DNA of 64,000 bases from Jeotgalibacillus terrae. GTDB taxonomy: Bacteria; Bacillota; Bacilli; Bacillales; Jeotgalibacillaceae. The stretch lies in assembly GCF_016908195.1 (NCBI RefSeq), contig NZ_JAFBDK010000003.1, positions 62,001-126,000 on the forward strand, written 5' to 3'. The first letter of the stretch is position 1, and each line of letters starts with the position of its first letter. A program made the translations under genes and the position numbers. Positions 1 to 7,994 of this stretch are shown piece after piece. The notes beneath the pieces were generated by a model. That model was not told where the DNA came from. It was given only the letters and a program-made list of their open reading frames with translations, and did no database searches.

Positions 1-517
1 ACACTGCGAGACAGACAAGCCAGTTGGCAAGAATCGCTCTGAAAAACATTTCAGAATAAGGCAGATTCATTTTCTTTTCTGCAGCTGTGATCAGATATGA
101 TTCTGAAGGATCCATTGTGGCAAATAAGCCGGTCATGATAATTAATCCGGTGAAGAATAAAATACCGACCAGGTTGCCCAAATAACATGCGCCCCATACA
201 CGCAGCGTATCCATCCAGTTTGTCGTTTTCTTCATCGCACCGACAACCATATACATTGTATTGGATGTAAACAGCTCAGTCTTTCCGTATAAAATCAAAC
301 AGAATGCAACACCAAAGAAAATTGCATTAATAAAATATGTTGCCGGTGACGCTGCTTCATAAAACGGCTGCGCCAGGCGAAACGCCATCACAACGGCCAT
401 TCCTACATACATACCCGCAAGCATTGCGCGAACGATATAGTGGTTCGGCTGTTCTCTCAGTAAATCTCTTTTTAAAGTGGCTGCGCCTAATAATTTCTCT
501 ATTGTAGACTGTTCCAT
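1..517 (-). CDS. Formate/nitrite transporter family protein (3' end cut off)
   Basis: Inner-membrane channel of the FNT family, which moves formate, nitrite or related small anions. The visible 172 residues run from ATG at 517 off the left edge of the window. Several hydrophobic segments are present, and the motif ELFTSNTMYMVVGA matches the conserved ELFTGNTM region of FNT channels. The start follows a GGATGGTGAAGG-like ribosome site. The substrate cannot be told from this fragment. An OFA-family (oxalate/formate type) carrier begins at the other end of the window, but nothing links the two. Confidence 0.88.
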   Translation of the reverse strand, partial: MEQSTIEKLLGAATLKRDLLREQPNHYIVRAMLAGMYVGMAVVMAFRLAQPFYEAASPATYFINAIFFGVAFCLILYGKTELFTSNTMYMVVGAMKKTTNWMDTLRVWGACYLGNLVGILFFTGLIIMTGLFATMDPSESYLITAAEKKMNLPYSEMFFRAILANWLVCLAV

Positions 518-625
518 CCTTCACCATCCTGCATTCTGTGTAAAATTTGTGATTCAATTCACAGATCAGTGTAAAGGGGTAAGCGCTGCCAGTACAATAG
601 GGTTTATTATTTTCAGATTAGCAAG

Positions 626-1693
626 TTATTTCCGCTGTAAAACCTGTTTTACAGCGCGCTCAGCTGACCAGAGCGCTCCTTCTAAATGACCACCGGATGT
701 AGCTGAGGTTTCAGTCCCGGCAAACATCAGCTTTTCATTCCATTCTCCATCTATTTGAATCGGCTGATACTGCGGAAAATCAGTCAGCGGCCGTCCATCC
801 TGATCTGTCGCAGTATCAGCATCCAGAGACCAGTCCTTATATAATAAAGCTGCAGGCTGACCTGCCTCTTCACCATAAAGCCGTGTCAGCTGCTCAATGA
901 CTAGCAACCGTATTTTTTCCTGACCCAGCTCACGACGCTGATCTGCTGACAGGCTGAAAAAACCAAACAGCGCACCGGCTCCTGTCTCAGGTGAAGCATC
1001 ATGAATTTCCTGAAGCGGTCCCACCCAGCTCATCGCCTGACCTGAAAGACCGGCTTCACGCCAGAACGGCTGGTCATACACTGCAACGACTTTTGCCTGC
1101 CCTGCCATCAAGGTTGGCAGATCGGGAATTTGTGGAAGATCAGGTGAAAATGAGATGTTATGGATCAGTCGGGGCGGCAGTGCCAGGATAACTGATTCAG
1201 CCTCAATAGAATGTGTGTCACCACTGCTTTTTACCGACGAAACTGTTATCGCACCTGCTTCATTTATAAGAATATTCGTCACACGCGTATTCAATTCAAT
1301 TGTCTGATCAGGTATTGTACTTGCAATCGCCTCTATCAGTGATTGAACACCTCCAACAATCCGCTCAGATCTCTCGATTGAATTCGTGGGCAGTGAATGA
1401 CGCTGAGCCGGATCAGATTTGGACTGTTCAAACAGCAGTTGACCCGTTGTGTGCTGCGGAAATGTCTTTAATCCAAGTTTCTTTGTCAGTTCAGTGATTA
1501 TCGGCTCATGCTCCGGCCAGAACCATGTTGGGCCAAGATCAAACCCTGCACTCGCAGCCGTTTCAGTCAGCACTCTGCCACCTATTCTGTTTCTTGATTC
1601 AATGATTTGATAGTCAACGCCTGCAGCAGTCAGCAACGAGGCTGCATATAATCCGCTTAATCCTGCACCGATAATGATGACTGGTTTTTTCAT
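626..1693 (-). CDS. FAD-dependent amine oxidase (flavin monoamine oxidase family)
   Basis: Probable cytosolic flavoenzyme oxidising an amine or a related substrate. The N-terminus carries the FAD dinucleotide motif (VIIIGAGLSGLYAAS, residues 5-19), followed by ESRNRIGGR, the usual second FAD contact of this family. The C-terminus has FAGTETSATSGGHLEGAL, the typical closing FAD-binding motif. At 355 residues it is on the short side for the family but has both ends. The start ATG follows GGGAG. It is transcribed divergently from htpX. The substrate is unknown. Confidence 0.85.
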   Translation of the reverse strand: MKKPVIIIGAGLSGLYAASLLTAAGVDYQIIESRNRIGGRVLTETAASAGFDLGPTWFWPEHEPIITELTKKLGLKTFPQHTTGQLLFEQSKSDPAQRHSLPTNSIERSERIVGGVQSLIEAIASTIPDQTIELNTRVTNILINEAGAITVSSVKSSGDTHSIEAESVILALPPRLIHNISFSPDLPQIPDLPTLMAGQAKVVAVYDQPFWREAGLSGQAMSWVGPLQEIHDASPETGAGALFGFFSLSADQRRELGQEKIRLLVIEQLTRLYGEEAGQPAALLYKDWSLDADTATDQDGRPLTDFPQYQPIQIDGEWNEKLMFAGTETSATSGGHLEGALWSAERAVKQVLQRK

Positions 1694-1861
1694 ATATTGA
1701 ACTCCCGTCCTTATTCGTACAAATAATGATTTGTTTTGATGGCTTCATTTTACTGATACCACTTTTTATTCACAACGAAAAACACTTGACGAAAGCCTGC
1801 GACAGACATTTATCTGAAAATTATGTTAAAATTATCACAAACTTATAAATGGGGGCGCATA

Positions 1862-2776
1862 ATGGGGAAAAGAATATTGCTGTTTATCATCACAAACCTG
1901 CTGGTCATAATCACGATTACAACTGTATGGTCTTTTATTGCTTCTGTTACAGATTTAAATTATTTATTCCAGACTGGAGAGCCCGGGCTTGGAATTGACC
2001 TTGTTGCACTGGGTGTGTTCAGCCTGCTTGTAGGCTTTATAGGATCATTTACTTCACTCGCCATGTCACGTTTGATTGCAAAATGGATGATGAAAGTAAA
2101 AGTCCTGGATCCTGCAGACAGCCTGACAGTCCAGGAACGCGAATTAATTGAAAAGGTCCACCGTTTCTCGCGGGCAGCCGGATTAACACATATGCCTCAG
2201 GTTGGAATCTATCCTTCTGCTGAGATCAATGCATTTGCTACCGGACCATCAAAGAAAAGGTCTCTTGTCGCAGTTTCGCAGGGATTACTTGATCAGCTTG
2301 ATGAAGAAGCTGTAGAAGGTGTAATTGCTCATGAAGTCGCACACGTCTCAAACGGCGATATGGTCACGATGACGTTGCTTCAGGGAATAGTGAATACATT
2401 TGCTGTATTCTTCTCACGGATTGTCGCAATCGTATTAAGCCGTCTTGTACGTGAGGAGTTCCGGTTCTTCGTTCAATTTATCGCGGTAATTGTATTCCAG
2501 ATTCTATTCTCAATCCTTGGAAGTCTTGTAGTAGCAGCCTATTCAAGACACCGTGAATTCCATGCTGACCGCGGTGGCGGGGACTTAGCCGGTAATGACA
2601 AAATGGCTCACGCACTGCGTTCATTAAAAGCAAAGGTAAACCGCACAAATGTCAAAGATCAAACAGATGACTCAGCTGTCGCAACGATGAAAATCAGCGG
2701 TAAAAGTAATGTTATGAAACTATTCTCTACTCACCCTGACCTTGATGAGCGGATTGCCCGTTTGGAACAGCGATAA
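1862..2776 (+). CDS. htpX: Membrane zinc metalloprotease HtpX
   Basis: M48-family protease that degrades damaged membrane proteins. Two N-terminal membrane segments (about residues 5-25 and 45-70) precede the zinc site HEVAH (residues 157-161). The third ligand lies in REFHADRGG near residue 240, and two more hydrophobic segments lie between these motifs. An upstream in-frame ATG at 1823 exists, but the ATG at 1862 follows GGGGGCG closely and gives the usual HtpX N-terminus MGKRILLF (304 aa). A terminator follows the stop codon. Confidence 0.95.
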   Translation: MGKRILLFIITNLLVIITITTVWSFIASVTDLNYLFQTGEPGLGIDLVALGVFSLLVGFIGSFTSLAMSRLIAKWMMKVKVLDPADSLTVQERELIEKVHRFSRAAGLTHMPQVGIYPSAEINAFATGPSKKRSLVAVSQGLLDQLDEEAVEGVIAHEVAHVSNGDMVTMTLLQGIVNTFAVFFSRIVAIVLSRLVREEFRFFVQFIAVIVFQILFSILGSLVVAAYSRHREFHADRGGGDLAGNDKMAHALRSLKAKVNRTNVKDQTDDSAVATMKISGKSNVMKLFSTHPDLDERIARLEQR

Positions 2777-2787
2777 TTGATGTATGG

Positions 2788-2813
2788 AAAACTGCCTAAA
2801 TGGCAGTTTTTTT
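2788..2813 (+). terminator. Intrinsic terminator of htpX
   Basis: Nine-base-pair stem AAAACTGCC/GGCAGTTTT around a TAAAT loop, running into a T tract, 12 bases after the htpX stop codon. Confidence 0.9.
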
Positions 2814-2975
2814 AATTAGTGAGACGGCGTTATACTATACATGGCAAGCTGCTAAGCTGGAATTCCTTCAACCTAACTCATATTTCCTTCATCCAATCCG
2901 TCCTCCTCCACCACTTCCAACTATGGTAAAATATAGATACACTAATCAATTCTGATAAAAGGAGGTAACCTTCAC

Positions 2976-3056
2976 ATGCAGAAAAAGAACAAACAGGCAC
3001 TGTTCTGGGCAGTACTTGCAGTTGTACTATTTGCAATTGGATTTTTCATACTCTAA
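2976..3056 (+). CDS. Very small single-span membrane protein (26 aa)
   Basis: A 26-codon reading frame with an excellent AAAGGAGGT ribosome site 9 bases before its ATG. The product starts MQKKNKQALFWAV, with a lysine-rich head, followed by one continuous hydrophobic span up to FFIL at the C-terminus. The strong translation signal and the membrane-peptide composition argue that it is real. It lies just upstream of a second small membrane protein and may be cotranscribed with it. I do not recognise the family. Confidence 0.7.
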   Translation: MQKKNKQALFWAVLAVVLFAIGFFIL

Positions 3057-3069
3057 CAACGGAATATAA

Positions 3070-3330
3070 ATGGAGCGTGATGTTGATTTGAATAACAGCA
3101 AATTGATCTTAGGGATTATTCTACTTATCCTTTCGATCTATATCATTATGACAGATGACTATCAATGGCTGCCTTTCACCCTCCTGCTACTCGGTATGAT
3201 CGTTTTTATTAATGGTCTGATCGAGCTCAGACAAAATAAAAAGAGCAGAGCCGGCTATACATATATTGCAATCTTTCTAATCGTTCTTTATGTAGCGATT
3301 GATGGGATTTTGCTTCGATTCAGCAGTTAA
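3070..3330 (+). CDS. DUF3953-like small membrane protein
   Basis: An 86-residue product with three hydrophobic segments (near residues 11-26, 32-47 and 63-80) separated by a short basic stretch RQNKKSRAG. The layout resembles the Bacillus DUF3953 family of unknown function. The start is uncertain: ATG 3070 has a weak ribosome site, while in-frame TTG 3088 lies 12 bases after GGAG and would give an 80-residue product. A strong terminator follows immediately. Confidence 0.65.
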   Translation: MERDVDLNNSKLILGIILLILSIYIIMTDDYQWLPFTLLLLGMIVFINGLIELRQNKKSRAGYTYIAIFLIVLYVAIDGILLRFSS

Positions 3331-3336
3331 GATGAG

Positions 3337-3364
3337 AGCGTGCTGCAGGTGCAGCACGCTTTTT
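3337..3364 (+). terminator. Intrinsic terminator after the DUF3953-like gene
   Basis: Eleven-base-pair perfect stem AGCGTGCTGCA/TGCAGCACGCT with a two-base gap, followed by TTTT. Confidence 0.88.
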
Positions 3365-3438
3365 GCATGCAATCCTTCTACTCCTCGCCCCAACCGCATA
3401 TACTCTCCAGGTAATCTGAATCCACAGGAGGGACAGCT

Positions 3439-3660
3439 ATGTCTCAACAGAATAACCCGTTCAGACGTTATTACCTTCCTTTCAGAGGAATGTTTGATCC
3501 ATGCCCACCGCTCGGTCCGAAAGTCTTTGTCGTACCACCGAATTTACTAATTGGGTTTCAACCGCCTGACTTCCCTCAGTTTCCACCTTTGGAGGCATTA
3601 CAAAAAGGCACATTGTGGGAACCGTTCTTCGACTATTATGAGAGCCCCTACCGTAAATAA
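3439..3660 (+). CDS. cotJA: Spore coat-associated protein CotJA
   Basis: First gene of the cotJ spore-coat operon, whose products are made in the mother cell and built into the coat. The 73-residue protein is rich in Pro, Phe and Tyr, as CotJA is, with RRYYLPFRGMFDPCPP near the start and WEPFFDYY near the end. ATG follows AGGAGGG. cotJB begins 14 bases after the stop. In B. subtilis this operon depends on SigE. The sequence just upstream has CATATACT, a possible -10, but I see no convincing -35. Confidence 0.93.
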   Translation: MSQQNNPFRRYYLPFRGMFDPCPPLGPKVFVVPPNLLIGFQPPDFPQFPPLEALQKGTLWEPFFDYYESPYRK

Positions 3661-3674
3661 AGGAGGTTCAACCG

Positions 3675-3938
3675 ATGGAAAAACAGCTGCCAAAAGAATA
3701 TTACACGAAGCTTGAAGCGATTCAGGCCATTGATTTTGTAATTTATGATCTGGTACTGTACCTCAATACCCACCCCGATGATGCCCAGGCAATCCAGCAG
3801 TACAATTACTATGCAGCTTACAGCAGCAGGCTGAAAACCGATTTTGAAGCGTGTTTTGGCCCTCTGCGATTTGGGATGCCTGTGCAAAATCATCAGGAAT
3901 GGGAGTGGGCTGAAGCACCATGGCCGTGGCAGGTTTAA
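3675..3938 (+). CDS. cotJB: Spore coat protein CotJB
   Basis: Second gene of the cotJ operon, 87 residues. It shows the expected CotJB features: LPKEYYTKLEAIQAIDFV at the N-terminus, LYLNTHPDD in the middle, and a C-terminal Trp-rich tail WEWAEAPWPWQV. ATG follows AAAGGAGG. Normally cotJC follows closely; here 267 bases holding two repeat elements separate them. Confidence 0.93.
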   Translation: MEKQLPKEYYTKLEAIQAIDFVIYDLVLYLNTHPDDAQAIQQYNYYAAYSSRLKTDFEACFGPLRFGMPVQNHQEWEWAEAPWPWQV

Positions 3939-3940
3939 GC

Positions 3941-4063
3941 ACTTTATCCAGCTTTAGCAGGCAGGTCTTCGAGTCATACGACATCTTGAGAAAATGGGAA
4001 AGGGCACCCATTTATCTCAAGCCGCCTTATGTTTGTCGGACCTGAACGCCTGCTTCCGCTTTT
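3941..4063 (+). repeat. Hairpin repeat element, copy 1 of a tandem pair
   Basis: A 123-base element that folds as one long hairpin: GCAGGC pairs with GCCTGC, AGGTC with GACCT, CTTGAG with CTCAAG and AAATGGG with CCCATTT. Its start (ACTTTATCCAGCTT), the internal TTATG.TTGTCG and the end (TTCCGCTTTT) recur in copy 2 at exactly the same period, while the stem sequences differ but still pair. Elements with this GCGCCTAGC..CATAAG..CTTATG..CTTCCGCTTTT look are familiar from Bacillales intergenic regions. I know no firm name or function for them. Confidence 0.82.
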
Positions 4064-4186
4064 ACTTTATCCAGCTTCAGGCGCTAGCTGCTCGAGTCAT
4101 AAGCCACTGAACAATAAAGGGAAAGGTCGCCCTTTTTCGTTCTGTGTCTTATGCTTGTCGCAGCTGATCAAGCGCCTTCCGCTTTT
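4064..4186 (+). repeat. Hairpin repeat element, copy 2 of a tandem pair
   Basis: Second 123-base unit, directly abutting copy 1. Pairings are GGCGC/GCGCC, AGCTGC/GCAGCT, CATAAG/CTTATG and AAGGG/CCCTT. It ends five bases before the cotJC ribosome site. Because the stems of the two copies differ yet both pair, the fold is the conserved part. In the operon transcript, the two hairpins would sit between cotJB and cotJC. Confidence 0.82.
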
Positions 4187-4205
4187 ACTTAAGGAGGAAT
4201 GCGAT

Positions 4206-4775
4206 TTGTGGAGTTATGAAAAAAAGCTGATGTATCCTGTAAAAGTCAGCACGTGTAACCCTACGCTTGCCAAGTATCTGATGGAGCAGTACGGCGGCGC
4301 AGACGGAGAACTTGCTGCCGCACTGCGCTATTTGAACCAGCGCTATACGATCCCTGACAAAGTAATCGGTGTATTAAATGATATTGGTACGGAGGAATTT
4401 GCTCATCTTGAGATGATCGCGACGATGATTTATAAACTCACAAAAGATGCCACACCTGATCAGCTCCGGGCAGCCGGTCTTGTTGAACACTACGTCAGCC
4501 ATGACAGTGCGCTCTTTTACAATAACGCAGCTGGTGTCCCATTCACTGCGACCTATATTCAGGCTAAAGGCGATCCGATCGCTGACCTTTATGAAGATAT
4601 CGCTGCGGAAGAAAAAGCACGGGCGACTTATCAGTGGATTATTGATCAGTCAGACGATCCTGATTTAAATGACGGACTCAGATTCCTGAGAGAACGGGAA
4701 ATCATTCATGCCCAGCGGTTCAAGGAAGCTGTGATGCTGATTACAGAGGACCGTGAACAGAAGAAAGTATTTTAA
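4206..4775 (+). CDS. cotJC: Spore coat manganese catalase-like protein CotJC
   Basis: Manganese-catalase-family protein of the spore coat, 189 residues, a four-helix ferritin-like fold. Diagnostic stretches are YPVKVSTCNPTLAKYL, YGGADGELAAALRYLNQRY, the di-metal helix TEEFAHLEMIATM, ADLYEDIAAEEKARATYQW and EREIIHAQRF. The frame is open from 4029, but the TTG at 4206 lies 6 bases after AAGGAGGAA and gives the family N-terminus (LWSYEKKL). The longer upstream part is translated repeat DNA, not protein. Confidence 0.95.
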   Translation: MWSYEKKLMYPVKVSTCNPTLAKYLMEQYGGADGELAAALRYLNQRYTIPDKVIGVLNDIGTEEFAHLEMIATMIYKLTKDATPDQLRAAGLVEHYVSHDSALFYNNAAGVPFTATYIQAKGDPIADLYEDIAAEEKARATYQWIIDQSDDPDLNDGLRFLREREIIHAQRFKEAVMLITEDREQKKVF

Positions 4776-4782
4776 AAATCAT

Positions 4783-4829
4783 CATGATAAAAAACCGTAC
4801 TCTCAGAGAGAATACGGTTTTTTATCATG
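4783..4829. terminator. Bidirectional terminator between cotJC and the alcohol dehydrogenase gene
   Basis: Nearly perfect inverted repeat CATGATAAAAAACCGTA..TACGGTTTTTTATCATG with an A tract on one side and a T tract on the other. It serves both convergent genes. Confidence 0.88.
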
Positions 4830-4839
4830 AGACAGCTGA

Positions 4840-5874
4840 TCAGGGAAGGAGCAGTATTTTCCCAAGCTTGCCTCTGTTTTTGAAATAGACCTGTGCTTCC
4901 CTGGCTTGTTCAAGTGGAAAGCGCTTATCAATCACAGGCCTGATCTTTCCATCTGAAATCGCCTGAAGCATATCTTTAAATTCTGGCCGTGTGCCGAGAA
5001 CTGAGCCGTACATTGTAATATGCTTTAAATACAATGTCCTGAAATCCAGGTTCGTCTGCTGCCCGCCTGCAGATCCGGAAATACAGAATTTACCCCCCTT
5101 TTTCAACACTTGTAAGGAAGTCTCAAATAGTGCGTCCCCTACCACATCAAGTACTGAATCAACAGGTCCGCCATTTGCCTGTAAAATATCTTCTGCCAGT
5201 TGATCAGATTTATATGATACAACATGAGAAGCACCGAGCTTCTTCAATTGACCGGCATCTTTTAAGTCACCTGTCACTGCAATCACTTTTGCCCCAAAGA
5301 CGTGCGCAGCAATCTGAATATTTAATGACCCGACACCGCCGTTCGCACCTGTTACAAGCACTGTCTCACCTGGCTTTGCCTGAATTTGATTGACCATATG
5401 CCAGGCTGTCAGGCCGCTGACTGAGAACACTGCACTTTCTGCAAAATCTTCAAGGGGCATATCAAAACAAAGCTCTGCCGGCCACACGACATATTCTGCG
5501 TACCCTCCGTCATACTCCGATCCGATAAAGGACATATCTTCTGAAATATGTTCAGACCCTTCTGCACCGCTTGATGTGAAAGGAAATAATACAACATGCT
5601 TCCCGACCAATGAATTTTCAACTGCGCTCCCCACGCTGACAATCTCACCCGTAATATCAGAACCCGGTATACGCGGGAATTGAACTCCTTCAGGACGCCA
5701 GCCCGACTCTTCATCTGTCCCATATGCACCTTCTCTCATCCAGATTTCTGTATTATTGATCGCACAGGCCCTCACCCTTACAAGCACTTCATTCGCTTTC
5801 GGTTCGGGAACAGGAATATCAACGACCTGCAACTGATTTTCATCACCATACCCAACAACTTGTACAGCTTTCAT
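4840..5874 (-). CDS. Zinc-type alcohol dehydrogenase / quinone oxidoreductase family protein
   Basis: NAD(P)H-dependent medium-chain reductase of 344 residues. It has the GroES-like N-terminal domain (RACAINNTEIWMREG) and the nucleotide-binding motif GANGGVGSLNIQIAAHVFGAK. It resembles quinone oxidoreductases more than zinc enzymes: the catalytic zinc and structural Cys clusters are not apparent. An upstream in-frame ATG at 5892 is less likely than the ATG at 5874, which follows AGAGGTGAT at good spacing. The substrate is unknown, and no linked pathway genes are seen. Confidence 0.82.
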   Translation of the reverse strand: MKAVQVVGYGDENQLQVVDIPVPEPKANEVLVRVRACAINNTEIWMREGAYGTDEESGWRPEGVQFPRIPGSDITGEIVSVGSAVENSLVGKHVVLFPFTSSGAEGSEHISEDMSFIGSEYDGGYAEYVVWPAELCFDMPLEDFAESAVFSVSGLTAWHMVNQIQAKPGETVLVTGANGGVGSLNIQIAAHVFGAKVIAVTGDLKDAGQLKKLGASHVVSYKSDQLAEDILQANGGPVDSVLDVVGDALFETSLQVLKKGGKFCISGSAGGQQTNLDFRTLYLKHITMYGSVLGTRPEFKDMLQAISDGKIRPVIDKRFPLEQAREAQVYFKNRGKLGKILLLP

Positions 5875-6034
5875 TTGCTCATCACCTCTCATGTTTGTCT
5901 GCTTTAACTATACATTTCCCTAATCTGCTCTGTATACAAACTTCAAGCGGCACAAGTGCACGCCGAAAGATTATCTCCGTCTGCTGTGATACGATATCTG
6001 TGGAAATCATTCGACACAGACAGGGGTATCTGAC

Positions 6035-7444
6035 ATGCAAGAAACAGCAAAACGGGGATATACCCTCTTTATACTTTTATATGTCATCATGCATTTTATT
6101 GTTTCATTGGCACAGGCAGATTCGCTCTCGACGCTGCTTTCGTTATTCGGTCTTGTGGCATTTGCAACCGGTTATTTCTTTCTGCCGGTAAAACAGGCAT
6201 CAATCTCAATTTTTCTTTTAGTGATTGGCATTACGATTCACCTGACTTCCGGTACGTCTCTGGTAGAATCAAGTGTTTCAGGCTTTACGGTAATGAGCGG
6301 GCTGATTGCGCTTTTACTCATTGTCCCCATCATCAGCTGGGTGCTTGAAGAGAAACCGTATATAGAGTCTGTTATTCATTTTGCTCAAAGGCTGCTGAAT
6401 ACGAGCAGAAAGTTTTATTTCGGTATGATGATGATTACACAGGTTATTTCATATTTCTTATTATTTGGCGCAATTCCAATGGTATATGGTATGGTGAATA
6501 ATTTCCTGAGTGATCAGAAGGGGGAAGCATGGGAAAATTATAAGGGTACTGCCCTGTTGCGTGCTTTTGCATTAACCACTATGTGGGTTGTCAGCATCCC
6601 GAGTTTTATATTTGCAGTAGATGCGCTTGATGCTTCATTAGGATTGTCTATCCTGCAGGGGTTTGTGATCTCGTTGGCAGGTGTGCTGCTGGCAGTGGGG
6701 TTATCCTATTTCCGTGAACGAAAATACGGAGTGGATCTGACAGCAGGCATTCAGGAAGAGCTTGCTAAAATTGCAGGAGATCAGAAGCCGGGTGGAAATA
6801 AAGATGTCATTGAATTTGTCTTCCTTTTCATTACGCTATTCGGCTCGATTTTTCTGATTAACTCAATCTGGGAAGCAAGTCTTCTCCTGATTATCCCGAT
6901 CGTCATTATCGTTTGGGTAGTCCTGAACTTTGTCATTCGTAAAAAGCCTCACCACCTCCTTCGATATGGTAAGAATTATGCGAAGAACGGCATTCCAAAT
7001 AAAGCGCAGCAATTCTCCATTCTGCTTGCGGCAGGATTTTTGATTGATGCGGTCAACCAGTCAGGCTACGGGGAATACATTGTAGATGGGCTGTTCCTGG
7101 TGTCAGATGCTGTGCCTTTTCTCAATTTCCTTTGGGTCCTGCCGTTTGTTGTTATTATTCTTGGCTTTATCGGTCTTGGTCCGTTGACAGTTATTGTACT
7201 GGTATCAGGGATTTTGCAAGGGGTTGAAGTGCCTTATCCGCCGGAAATTGTCTTACTTGGCATAACTTCCGGAAGCGTCATCTCAATTATGATATCTCCG
7301 CTGATTCTGCCTGCAATTGTGCTGAGTTCAGTGAATGGGATCAGTATTGTAAAAAACAGCTTTCTGTTTAATTATAAATTCGCCATTGCGTTTTATCTGA
7401 TGGTGCAGGTATATTTGCAGGGTTATGTCTTACTTATCTTATAG
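6035..7444 (+). CDS. Polytopic membrane protein, probable transporter of unknown substrate
   Basis: A 469-residue protein with about a dozen hydrophobic segments and almost no soluble domain. One cytosolic-looking stretch (RERKYGVDLTAGIQEELAKI to GGNKD, near residues 228-260) divides two membrane halves. The second half has GFIGLGPLTVIVLVSGIL and GITSGSVISIMISPLILPA, reminiscent of the paired re-entrant regions of ion-transporter-superfamily carriers. I cannot place it in a named family. An ASCH-domain gene follows after 9 bases, so the two are probably cotranscribed. Confidence 0.7.
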   Translation: MQETAKRGYTLFILLYVIMHFIVSLAQADSLSTLLSLFGLVAFATGYFFLPVKQASISIFLLVIGITIHLTSGTSLVESSVSGFTVMSGLIALLLIVPIISWVLEEKPYIESVIHFAQRLLNTSRKFYFGMMMITQVISYFLLFGAIPMVYGMVNNFLSDQKGEAWENYKGTALLRAFALTTMWVVSIPSFIFAVDALDASLGLSILQGFVISLAGVLLAVGLSYFRERKYGVDLTAGIQEELAKIAGDQKPGGNKDVIEFVFLFITLFGSIFLINSIWEASLLLIIPIVIIVWVVLNFVIRKKPHHLLRYGKNYAKNGIPNKAQQFSILLAAGFLIDAVNQSGYGEYIVDGLFLVSDAVPFLNFLWVLPFVVIILGFIGLGPLTVIVLVSGILQGVEVPYPPEIVLLGITSGSVISIMISPLILPAIVLSSVNGISIVKNSFLFNYKFAIAFYLMVQVYLQGYVLLIL

Positions 7445-7453
7445 GGGGTTACG

Positions 7454-7906
7454 ATGAACGAAAAATCAAAGAAATATTGGGAAGAATATTGGCGTGCTCA
7501 GGGTAAAGATAAACCTTCATCCGTCACAGCATGGCAGTTCGGTGATGATCCCAACTACCTGGCTCAGCTGGTAATCGACGGTGTTAAAACAGCTACCTGT
7601 TCAGGACTCATTTTTTACGAACTTGAACATGAGCCGCTTCCAGCTGTAGATGATTACAGCATCATTTTGAGCAGTAAAGACGAGCCGTTAGCGATCATTC
7701 GAACCTCTCAGGTGGATATCATGCCGATGAATGAAGTGCCTGAAGAATTTGCGATTGCTGAAGGTGAGGGTGACAGAACATACCGTTACTGGAAAGAAGC
7801 TCATGAGCGCTTTTTTAAGAAGGAATTGAGTGAGGTTGGGCTTGAGTATACAGAGGATATGATGCTGGTGTGTGAGCGGTTTGAGCTGGTGGATGTGAAG
7901 AGATGA
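7454..7906 (+). CDS. ASCH domain-containing protein
   Basis: A 150-residue cytosolic protein with the ASCH (PUA-related, RNA-binding-type) fold: KYWEEYWRAQGKD, then AWQFGDDPNYLAQLVIDGVKTATCS, the beta-strand PLAIIRTSQVDIMP and the closing MLVCERFELV. ASCH proteins are thought to bind nucleic acid, and some cleave RNA or N-acylated cytidine. The role here is unknown. ATG follows GGGGG, 9 bases after the upstream transporter-like gene. Confidence 0.85.
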   Translation: MNEKSKKYWEEYWRAQGKDKPSSVTAWQFGDDPNYLAQLVIDGVKTATCSGLIFYELEHEPLPAVDDYSIILSSKDEPLAIIRTSQVDIMPMNEVPEEFAIAEGEGDRTYRYWKEAHERFFKKELSEVGLEYTEDMMLVCERFELVDVKR

Positions 7907-7994
7907 TTGGGCAACAGGAACAGACCGGGTCTTCATAAACCCGATCACACCATTCTTAGACTGGACGAACTTCTGACATTTGAAGACGTCGTCT

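Noticed and set aside
3299-3550. 83-residue plus-strand frame overlapping the end of the DUF3953-like gene and the start of cotJA
   Set aside because: It crosses a terminator hairpin and has no ribosome site.
4029-4205. N-terminal extension of CotJC
   Set aside because: This stretch is translated repeat element; the TTG at 4206 with AAGGAGGAA gives the family-length protein.
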